5,206 nt of DNA from the NCBI GenBank assembly GCA_001828545.1, contig MHYW01000088.1, forward strand, positions 1 to 5,206. Reading direction: 5' to 3'. Source of the DNA: Planctomycetes bacterium RIFCSPHIGHO2_12_FULL_52_36 (GTDB taxonomy: Bacteria; Planctomycetota; Brocadiia; Brocadiales; Bathyanammoxibiaceae). Shown piece after piece: positions 1-4,147 of the stretch (the first letter of the stretch is position 1; each line of letters starts with the position of its first letter). The notes beneath the pieces are model-generated. The model saw only the letters and a list, made by a program, of their open reading frames with translations. It made no database searches and was not told where the DNA came from. A program made the position numbers and the translations under genes.

Positions 1-255
1 GCCCTCCAGCTGGGGGAAGTCAGGGGCACCATAAGCGTAGCCGCCAACAATATGGAGGTGGAGGTCTTTGAATTAAAGCCCTCCGAGGTGAAGCAGGCCC
101 TGACAGGCAGGGGCCTGGCCGCAAAGGAACAGGTACAGGTGGCCGTAAGCAGGATTCTCCGCCTGACTACCCAACCTACCTCCCACCACGCCACGGATGC
201 ACTGGCCCTTGCCCTTACAGGCCTCTCCCGAAAGGGCCTCCTTTCCTGTATATGA
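1..255 (+). CDS. ruvC: RuvC, crossover junction endodeoxyribonuclease (3' part only)
   Basis: This is the C-terminal 84 residues of RuvC; the 5' end lies outside the window. RuvC is the dimeric, Mg-dependent nuclease that nicks Holliday junctions symmetrically, acting with RuvAB in recombinational repair. Visible family hallmarks are LGEVRGTISVAANN at the left edge, the VKQALTGRGLAAKEQVQ stretch, and the C-terminal HATDALALAL motif. In that motif the His (187-189) and Asp (196-198) match the last two residues of the D-E-H-D active site; the first two lie upstream of the window. The reading frame is open from base 1 to the TGA at 253-255. An ATG at 52 is internal, because conserved RuvC sequence continues upstream of it. 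ruvA begins 10 nt after the stop, as expected for a ruvCAB operon. Confidence 0.95.
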   Translation, partial: ALQLGEVRGTISVAANNMEVEVFELKPSEVKQALTGRGLAAKEQVQVAVSRILRLTTQPTSHHATDALALALTGLSRKGLLSCI

Positions 256-258
256 GGA
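254..258 (+). promoter_or_regulatory. Shine-Dalgarno site setting the ruvA TTG start
   Basis: GAGGA overlaps the ruvC stop codon and lies 7 nt before a TTG at 266. It supports TTG266 over the upstream in-frame ATG at 197, which would add 23 residues that are just ruvC codons read in another frame. Confidence 0.75.
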
Positions 259-265
259 CATACCC

Positions 266-901
266 TTGATCCGCTACCTCAAAGGGACACTGCTTGAAAA
301 AGGTGAGGACAGGATAGTGGTGCTGGTGGCAGGGCCACACCCGACAAACGGCGGGCTGGGTTACGAAGTAAGGCTGCCTTCCATAGTCAGGGCCTGCTAC
401 AACGCCAAAGAACTGGGCCAGGAAGTAGAGCTTTATATCTCCTACCAGCAATCAGAGAGACAGCCCAAGCCCCTCCTGGTCGGTTTTAACACGGAGGCCG
501 AGCGGGAATTCTTTGAGAAGTTGATAACAGTGGACGGCATCGGCCCTTCCAAGGGGGTAGAGGCCCTGACGGTGCCAGTGGCCAGGATAGCCAGTGCCAT
601 AGAGGATAAAGACACGGGCGCCCTGGAAAAGCTCAAGGGCATAGGCAGGCGTTCGGCCGAAAAGATTGTGGCGGAGCTCCACGGCAAGGTGGCCAAGTAC
701 GCCCTTATGTCCCTGGGGGAGATGCCCCCTCTTGAACCCGAAGATTTACGAAAACAGGTGGAGGCGGTGCTCGTAAAACAGCTTGGACACAAACCCGCCG
801 AGGCCGGCCAGTTAGTCAGGGAGGCCTTCCAGCGGAACCCCAAACTTTCCACCCCCGAGGAACTTTTTGAGGAGGTATACCGTGGCCAGAGAAGGGACTA
901 A
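266..901 (+). CDS. ruvA: RuvA, Holliday junction branch migration complex subunit
   Basis: RuvA is the tetrameric, junction-binding platform that loads RuvB hexamers. I start it at TTG266, giving 211 residues (E. coli RuvA has 203) and the expected N-terminus M-I-R-Y-L-K-G. Domain I (about 1-73) is the OB fold with GLGYEV at 31-35. Domain II holds two helix-hairpin-helix motifs: [12 protein letters not shown] near 86-97 and [16 protein letters not shown] near 123-138. Domain III (about 157-211), which contacts RuvB, follows a Pro/Glu-rich linker. The EREFF..L..VDGIG and [15 protein letters not shown] stretches remind me of planctomycete RuvA, from memory only. The domain I loop holding the E. 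coli acidic pin (paired Glu-Asp) reads [13 protein letters not shown], without two adjacent acids. Its 3' end overlaps ruvB by 20 nt, suggesting translational coupling. Confidence 0.95.
   Translation: MIRYLKGTLLEKGEDRIVVLVAGPHPTNGGLGYEVRLPSIVRACYNAKELGQEVELYISYQQSERQPKPLLVGFNTEAEREFFEKLITVDGIGPSKGVEALTVPVARIASAIEDKDTGALEKLKGIGRRSAEKIVAELHGKVAKYALMSLGEMPPLEPEDLRKQVEAVLVKQLGHKPAEAGQLVREAFQRNPKLSTPEELFEEVYRGQRRD
871..875 (+). promoter_or_regulatory. Shine-Dalgarno site setting the ruvB GTG start
   Basis: GGAGG, within a longer GAGGAGG, sits inside the end of ruvA and 6 nt before GTG882. This is a near-ideal site, so GTG882 is preferred over TTG867, which overlaps the site and has no comparable sequence upstream. 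Confidence 0.8.
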
Positions 902-2108
902 GAAGCAGGCCCTGAACCGTTCTGGTTCAGGGCAGGCCCAGGCGGGGCAGGGAGAAACCCTTCAACCCACACCAGGCGGGCCTTCCAATCCACCTAAAGT
1001 GGGGACGGGCCCTCCGGGTCATGCCAGAGGCAGGCCAGTCCTTGAATCCGCCGCAGGCGTAGAAGGGGGAGTGAAGGGGAAGGGACAAGGCCTCTTAAAG
1101 GGCAAGGAAGAGGTGGAAGAGGCCCTGAACCTGCGGCCCAGGAGGCTCGCTGAATATATTGGCCAGGGCCAGGTGGTGGAGTCCCTGGGTATCGCCATTG
1201 AGGCCGCAAAGAAGAGGGGAGACGCCGTTGACCACGTCCTCCTTTACGGCCCCCCGGGACTGGGGAAGACCACCCTTGCCCATATAATAGCCAGAGAGAT
1301 GGACGTGGGGATAGTCACTACCTCAGGCCCCGCCCTGGAAAAGGGGGGAGACCTCATCGGTATCCTCACCCACCTCAAAAAGGGAGACGTGTTTTTCATA
1401 GACGAAATCCATAGGTTGCCCAAGACCGTGGAAGAGTACCTGTACTCCGCCGTGGAGGACTTTGCCATCAGCATAGTCTTTGACAAGGGGAGCCACGCCA
1501 GGAGCTACCGCAGTAGACTTGAAAAATTCACCCTCGTAGGGGCCACCACCCGTGCGGGGCTCATCTCCTCACCCCTGCGGGAGAGGTTTGGCATACAGAG
1601 GGCCCTGGACTTTTATACGATGGAAGAACTATGCCGGGTGGTCAGGCGCTCGGCCGCCCTCCTACAGGTGCCTGTGGATGAGGAAGGGGTAGTGGAGATT
1701 GCCAGACGCAGTAGGGGTACCCCGAGGATAGCTAACCGCATCCTGAGGAGGGTAAGGGACTATGCGCAGGTAAGACACGGTGGGGTGATAACCAGGCCCG
1801 TGACCCAGGAGGCACTGGAACTGGAAGGGATTGACGGGGAGGGCCTTACCACGCTGGACAAGAAATTCCTGGAGACCGTGATAATCCATTACAAGGGGGG
1901 ACCGGTCGGGCTGGAGGCTATTGCGGCCGTCCTGCAGGAAGAGACGGATACCCTGGTGGACATGGTAGAACCCTTTTTACTCAAGGCAGGCTTCATTCTC
2001 CGTACCCCCAAGGGCCGTAAGGCCACAGACAAGGCCCACGGCTACCTTGGGCTCCCTAAGACCTCTGCGGAGGAGAGGCAACTCTCTTTTTTGCCAGGAC
2101 AAAGATGA
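882..2108 (+). CDS. ruvB: RuvB, Holliday junction DNA helicase, with an unusual N-terminal insert
   Basis: RuvB is the AAA+ ATPase motor that drives branch migration with RuvA. From GTG882 it is 408 residues, against 336 in E. coli. The core runs from [12 protein letters not shown] (84-95) to the end. It has Walker A GPPGLGKT (123-130), Walker B with DEIH (174-177), sensor-1 region GATTRAG (220-226), SPLRERFG (230-237) in the arginine-finger region, sensor-2 [12 protein letters not shown] (279-290), and a winged-helix domain with GGPVGLE (339-345) and RTPKGRKAT (374-382). All expected motifs are present, so I infer an active enzyme. Residues about 10-80 are a low-complexity Gly/Pro/Gln/Lys-rich segment absent from typical RuvB. 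It is encoded by palindromic repeats between 12-bp direct repeats and is probably disordered. Its last 4 nt overlap queH. Confidence 0.95.
   Translation: MAREGTKKQALNRSGSGQAQAGQGETLQPTPGGPSNPPKVGTGPPGHARGRPVLESAAGVEGGVKGKGQGLLKGKEEVEEALNLRPRRLAEYIGQGQVVESLGIAIEAAKKRGDAVDHVLLYGPPGLGKTTLAHIIAREMDVGIVTTSGPALEKGGDLIGILTHLKKGDVFFIDEIHRLPKTVEEYLYSAVEDFAISIVFDKGSHARSYRSRLEKFTLVGATTRAGLISSPLRERFGIQRALDFYTMEELCRVVRRSAALLQVPVDEEGVVEIARRSRGTPRIANRILRRVRDYAQVRHGGVITRPVTQEALELEGIDGEGLTTLDKKFLETVIIHYKGGPVGLEAIAAVLQEETDTLVDMVEPFLLKAGFILRTPKGRKATDKAHGYLGLPKTSAEERQLSFLPGQR
909..933 (+). repeat. Palindromic repeat family B, copy 1 (inside ruvB)
   Basis: Perfect 10-bp arms GCCCTGAACC (909-918) and GGTTCAGGGC (924-933) flank the loop GTTCT. 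It is read in ruvB as ALNRSGSG. The whole 25 nt is the exact reverse complement of 3982-4006, so this is a dispersed repeat and not a chance hairpin. Confidence 0.9.
1047..1061 (+). repeat. Decayed copy of palindromic repeat family A (inside ruvB)
   Basis: TCCGCCGCAGGCGTA differs at two positions from the 15-mer TCCGCCTCAGGCGGA seen three times elsewhere in the window. It shares the preceding GAA with the spoIID and intergenic copies. It is read as SAAGV, the same phase as the spoIID copy. Confidence 0.65.
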
Positions 2109-2695
2109 AGCTCCTTTTACATATCTGCTGTGCCCCCTGCGTCTGTGCCCCTATGGAGGAACTAAGGGCCAACGGGCTAGAGATAGAGGGCTACTTTTAC
2201 AACCCCAATATCCATCCGCTACTGGAATTCCGCAGGAGACTCAAGGCCGTGAAGGTCTACGAATCCACTCCGCCTCAGGCGGACTCCTCCATCCCCATAC
2301 ACTATTGCGAAGACTACGGCCTGGAAGAATTCCTCAGCACCGTAGACCGTGAGGCCCCCAAGAGGTGCGAGGACTGCTATCGCATGAGACTGCTATCCAC
2401 CGCAAGATACGCAAAGGGGCATGGCTTTGATGCCTTTAGCACCGCCCTCCTCTTCAGTACCCACCAGAAACACGAACTCGTCAAGGGGGCCGGAGAGGAG
2501 GCCGCACGCCTGACAGGCGTCCCCTTTCACTATATGGACTACCGCCACCTCTACGAAAAGAGCCACGCTATGGCCAGGAAACGCTGTCTCTACCTCCAGT
2601 CCTACTGTGGCTGTATCTTCAGCGAGTACGAACGCTACGCCCCGACGACTAAGTATCTTTACAAAGGAGACGGCGAGGAGGCAGAACGGATTTGA
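2105..2695 (+). CDS. queH: QueH, epoxyqueuosine reductase (DUF208 family)
   Basis: QueH reduces epoxyqueuosine to queuosine at the wobble base of tRNAs with GUN anticodons. It is the non-cobalamin alternative to QueG and is an iron-sulfur enzyme. The 196-residue product has the family's cysteine signatures: HICCAPC (6-12), [10 protein letters not shown] (87-96) and YCGC (167-170). [13 protein letters not shown] (111-123) and the terminal FSEYERY fit as well. ATG2105 overlaps the ruvB stop as ATGA, with AGGA 5 nt upstream, so coupling to ruvB is likely. The stretch STPPQADSS (54-62) is encoded around a family A palindrome. It sits between the RRRLKAV helix and the [13 protein letters not shown] segment, where I expect a short loop, so it may be a small insertion. 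All key cysteines are intact. Confidence 0.93.
   Translation: MKLLLHICCAPCVCAPMEELRANGLEIEGYFYNPNIHPLLEFRRRLKAVKVYESTPPQADSSIPIHYCEDYGLEEFLSTVDREAPKRCEDCYRMRLLSTARYAKGHGFDAFSTALLFSTHQKHELVKGAGEEAARLTGVPFHYMDYRHLYEKSHAMARKRCLYLQSYCGCIFSEYERYAPTTKYLYKGDGEEAERI
2269..2283 (+). repeat. Palindromic repeat family A, copy in queH
   Basis: Exact TCCGCCTCAGGCGGA: 7-bp arms around a single C. It is read in queH as PPQAD, a different phase from the ruvB and spoIID copies. It is identical to 3028-3042 and 4087-4101. Confidence 0.9.
2675..2681 (+). promoter_or_regulatory. Probable Shine-Dalgarno site for the spoIID-type gene
   Basis: GAGGAGG inside the end of queH lies 10 nt before TTG2692. The spacing is a little long but usable. 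TTG2701 is an alternative start in the same frame and would not change the lipobox. Confidence 0.55.
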
Positions 2696-3942
2696 AATCT
2701 TTGCAGGAGATATTATACTTACTGGGAATTCAGAATTCAGGGTTCAGAATTCAGGAGACAGGAGTAGTCGGGTTTTTATATTCCAAATTCTGTATTCTGA
2801 ATCCTGTATTCTGTATTCTTGTTTTATTCTGTCTCTCCTCCTGTGGCAGGCCGGCCTACCGCTCCGAGGCTAGATGGCAGGAGCCGCCGGATATGGAGGT
2901 AACCCTCTTAAAGGAGGCCAGTACGGCCCGTCTAGCAGTACATTCTCCTTATAGGATATTAGACCTTAAGAACGGTACGAGCCTGCGGGAAGGGGCGTCC
3001 CTCCCCAGTACCCCCGTTACCCTAGAATCCGCCTCAGGCGGACAGTTGGCCCTGGGAGGCATAAAACTGGGGACGAACGGGGTGAGGGTAGTGGCCCAGG
3101 TGGACGGTGCCCTGGAACTGGAAGGCACGCATTATCGTGGAGAAATCCACCTGTTGAAAGGCCCCAAAGGGGGCCTAACGGCGATAGATAAGCTGGACGT
3201 AGAGAGTTACATCCTGGGCGTAGTGGGGAGCGAGATGCCCAACCATTGGGAGCCGGAGGCCCTGAAGGCCCAGGCCATCACCGCCAGGACGTTCGCCCTC
3301 TACCTCAAGGGGAACGGGGTAAACCTTGGCCCCCTCCATCTGGCCTATAAGGGTACCACAAGGGAGACCCCAGCCCTCAGACAAATAGTGTCGCAGACAA
3401 GGGGGGTTGTCATGCTCTACAAAAAGGACCTCTTCCCGGCCTATTTTCACAGCACCTGTGGGGGGCATACGGAAGATGCCAGCCTGGTCTTCGGTAAGGA
3501 CGGCATACCCCCTTTAAAGGGGGTGAAATGTAATTATTGTAAGGACTCCAAATATTATCAGTGGAATCGGGAGATTTCCAAACAGGAACTGGAAAAAGAC
3601 ATCAGAAAGGCGTATCCTTCTCTGAAAGAGATATGGGAAGTAAGTCCCCAGGGGAGAGGGCCTGGCAGACATGCCTCCCAGGTGGAAATCAAATACGCCA
3701 GCGGGAGTTACAGGATGAATGCCAATGAGTTCCGCCTGCTGTTGGGGCCTAACCATCTGTTGAGTACTGCCTTTGAGGTCGCAGATAAGGGCAAGATGAT
3801 AAAATTCTCTGGCAATGGCTGGGGCCACGGCGTGGGCCTGTGCCAGTATGGGGCAGGGACTATGGCCAAGAATGGTTCTACCTGGCAGGAGGTACTTAAA
3901 AAATATTATCCAGGTGCGGAATTTGTAAAAATTTATGAGTAG
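2692..3942 (+). CDS. SpoIID/LytB-domain lipoprotein, putative peptidoglycan lytic transglycosylase
   Basis: SpoIID proteins cleave glycan strands in peptidoglycan; homologues occur in many non-sporulating bacteria. The 416-residue product starts at TTG2692, overlapping the queH stop as TTGA. Residues 28-50 are hydrophobic and end in LSSC (48-51), a good lipobox, so I infer a lipoprotein anchored at Cys51. The domain shows YRGEIHLL, then DVESYILGVVGSEMPNHWEPEALKAQAITARTFAL, in which Glu181 of SEMP matches the catalytic Glu of SpoIID. HSTCGGHT (253-260) and CNYC (280-283) resemble the zinc-binding Cys/His set of clostridial SpoIID. GNGWGHGVGLCQYGAGTMAKNG closes the domain. Two oddities: the signal region is encoded by a 7-bp-unit inverted repeat, and a family A palindrome encodes SASGG near residue 115. 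I see no sporulation context. Confidence 0.9.
   Translation: MKSLQEILYLLGIQNSGFRIQETGVVGFLYSKFCILNPVFCILVLFCLSSCGRPAYRSEARWQEPPDMEVTLLKEASTARLAVHSPYRILDLKNGTSLREGASLPSTPVTLESASGGQLALGGIKLGTNGVRVVAQVDGALELEGTHYRGEIHLLKGPKGGLTAIDKLDVESYILGVVGSEMPNHWEPEALKAQAITARTFALYLKGNGVNLGPLHLAYKGTTRETPALRQIVSQTRGVVMLYKKDLFPAYFHSTCGGHTEDASLVFGKDGIPPLKGVKCNYCKDSKYYQWNREISKQELEKDIRKAYPSLKEIWEVSPQGRGPGRHASQVEIKYASGSYRMNANEFRLLLGPNHLLSTAFEVADKGKMIKFSGNGWGHGVGLCQYGAGTMAKNGSTWQEVLKKYYPGAEFVKIYE
2726..2818 (+). repeat. 93-bp inverted repeat of 7-bp units encoding the SpoIID signal region
   Basis: The left arm (2726-2756) reads as units GAATTCA, GAATTCA, GGGTTCA, GAATTCA, GGA. The right arm (2788-2818) reads TTCTGTA, TTCTGAA, TCCTGTA, TTCTGTA, TTC. 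The right arm's reverse complement matches the left arm at 26 of 31 positions, and the spacer is also 31 nt. Because the unit is 7 nt, the protein repeats every 7 residues: GIQNSGF/RIQETGV on the left and FCILNPV/FCILVLF on the right. The right arm supplies most of the hydrophobic signal core. The transcript should fold into a long hairpin starting 34 nt downstream of the start codon. Confidence 0.9.
3028..3042 (+). repeat. Palindromic repeat family A, copy in spoIID-type gene
   Basis: Exact TCCGCCTCAGGCGGA, read as SASGG. With flanks it shares 19 identical bases (3025-3043) with the intergenic copy at 4084-4102, so it is more than a chance 15-mer. Confidence 0.9.
3159..3176 (+). repeat. Short GC-rich inverted repeat inside spoIID-type gene
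   Basis: Arms AGGCCCC (3159-3165) and GGGGCCT (3170-3176) flank AAAG. It encodes GPKGG in a stretch that fits the normal SpoIID domain, so it may be ordinary coding sequence that happens to fold. I see no second copy in the window. Confidence 0.4.
3507..3524 (+). repeat. 18-bp perfect palindrome inside spoIID-type gene
   Basis: ACCCCCTTTAAAGGGGGT is self-complementary over its full length. It encodes PPLKG just before the CNYC cysteines, a stretch that looks native to the family. It occurs once here, so it may be a coincidence of Pro/Lys/Gly codons. Confidence 0.5.
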
Positions 3943-3949
3943 GGACAGC

Positions 3950-3969
3950 ATTGGGGGCAGAGCCCCAAT
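3950..3969 (+). repeat. Hairpin just after the spoIID-type stop codon
   Basis: Arms ATTGGGG (3950-3956) and CCCCAAT (3963-3969) flank GCAGAG. It begins 8 nt after the stop. No T-tract follows (the next bases are ACTATAG), so it is not a standard intrinsic terminator, though it could protect the mRNA 3' end. Confidence 0.65.
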
Positions 3970-3981
3970 ACTATAGCCCTG

Positions 3982-4006
3982 GCCCTGAACCAGAACGGTT
4001 CAGGGC
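3982..4006 (-). repeat. Palindromic repeat family B, copy 2 (intergenic, inverted)
   Basis: Arms GCCCTGAACC (3982-3991) and GGTTCAGGGC (3997-4006) flank AGAAC. All 25 nt are the exact reverse complement of the copy inside ruvB at 909-933, about 3 kb upstream. Flanking bases do not match, so the 25 nt appear to be the element's limits. Confidence 0.9.
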
Positions 4007-4018
4007 TGCTGGGATTGG

Positions 4019-4042
4019 CTGTGAACCCCATGTGGTTCACAG
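4019..4042 (+). repeat. Palindrome related to family B
   Basis: Arms CTGTGAACC (4019-4027) and GGTTCACAG (4034-4042) flank CCATGT. The inner TGAACC/GGTTCA is the same as family B, while the outer arm bases and loop differ in a compensated way, so pairing is kept. It is probably a diverged relative. Confidence 0.7.
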
Positions 4043-4079
4043 TGCTCTGCCACCAGGGTTGCGTGTCTGCCCTTTAGTT

Positions 4080-4119
4080 GGGCGAATCCGCCTCAGGCGG
4101 ACCTCAGGCGGATTCGCCC
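4080..4119 (+). repeat. Full-length family A palindrome with internal 11-bp duplication
   Basis: Perfect 14-bp arms GGGCGAATCCGCCT (4080-4093) and AGGCGGATTCGCCC (4106-4119) bound the element. The 15-mer core is at 4087-4101. CCTCAGGCGGA is tandemly duplicated (4091-4101 and 4102-4112). Removing one unit gives a 29-nt perfect palindrome around a single C, the likely parent form of family A. Confidence 0.85.
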
Positions 4120-4131
4120 CTACGGGCGTAT

Positions 4132-4140
4132 AAGGAAGGG
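4132..4140 (+). promoter_or_regulatory. Shine-Dalgarno site setting the tgt TTG start
   Basis: AAGGAAGGG lies 7 nt before TTG4148. It supports that codon over the downstream in-frame ATG at 4202, which would delete conserved N-terminal sequence. Confidence 0.7.
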
Positions 4141-4147
4141 ACAAGGT

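Larger units (their letters stand above)
907..1131 (+). repeat. Repeat-derived insert in ruvB between 12-bp direct repeats
   Basis: AGGCCCTGAACC occurs at 907-918 and again at 1120-1131. The offset is 213 bp, exactly 71 codons. Both copies are read in the same frame (QALN and EALN), and the second leads straight into the conserved [12 protein letters not shown]. Collapsing one period would give a RuvB of 337 residues starting [18 protein letters not shown]. The interval holds a perfect 25-nt palindrome at its left edge, a decayed 15-mer palindrome at 1047-1061, and GC-rich, purine-biased low-complexity sequence. It has no stop codon in the ruvB frame. The repeat and offset are seen directly; insertion or duplication is inferred. 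Because the direct repeat overlaps one arm of the palindrome, slippage between arms is an alternative origin. Confidence 0.75.
3943..4147. other. Gene-free interval made of consecutive palindromes
   Basis: This 205-base gap between the spoIID-type gene and tgt holds four separate inverted repeats (3950-3969, 3982-4006, 4019-4042, 4080-4119). A minor fifth has CGCCC (4115-4119) pairing with GGGCG (4124-4128). I found no convincing sigma-70 promoter, no hairpin followed by a T-run, and no preQ1 riboswitch resembling the known classes. The small open frame at 3951-4133 is only palindrome sequence. Confidence 0.8.

Noticed and set aside
867..881. Alternative upstream TTG start for ruvB
   Set aside because: It overlaps the strong Shine-Dalgarno site that serves GTG882.
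3514..3951. 145-codon open frame on the - strand
   Set aside because: It lies wholly opposite the conserved SpoIID domain, and the product has no recognisable motif.
3951..3974. Sigma-70 promoter TTGGGG / TACTAT
   Set aside because: The boxes are poor matches and only 12 nt apart, and the bases belong to a hairpin.
3950..3975. Intrinsic terminator after the spoIID-type gene
   Set aside because: The hairpin is good, but it is followed by ACTATAG and not a T-run.
909..4119. CRISPR array
   Set aside because: The repeats are few, irregularly spaced, of different families, and lie mostly inside genes.
3951..4133. 60-codon open frame on the + strand in the gap before tgt
   Set aside because: It is composed of palindromic repeats, lacks a ribosome site, and its translation resembles no known family.
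3943..4147. preQ1 riboswitch controlling tgt
   Set aside because: The hairpins are simple dispersed palindromes, and I could not find the pseudoknot-type layout or conserved A-rich tail of known preQ1 classes.
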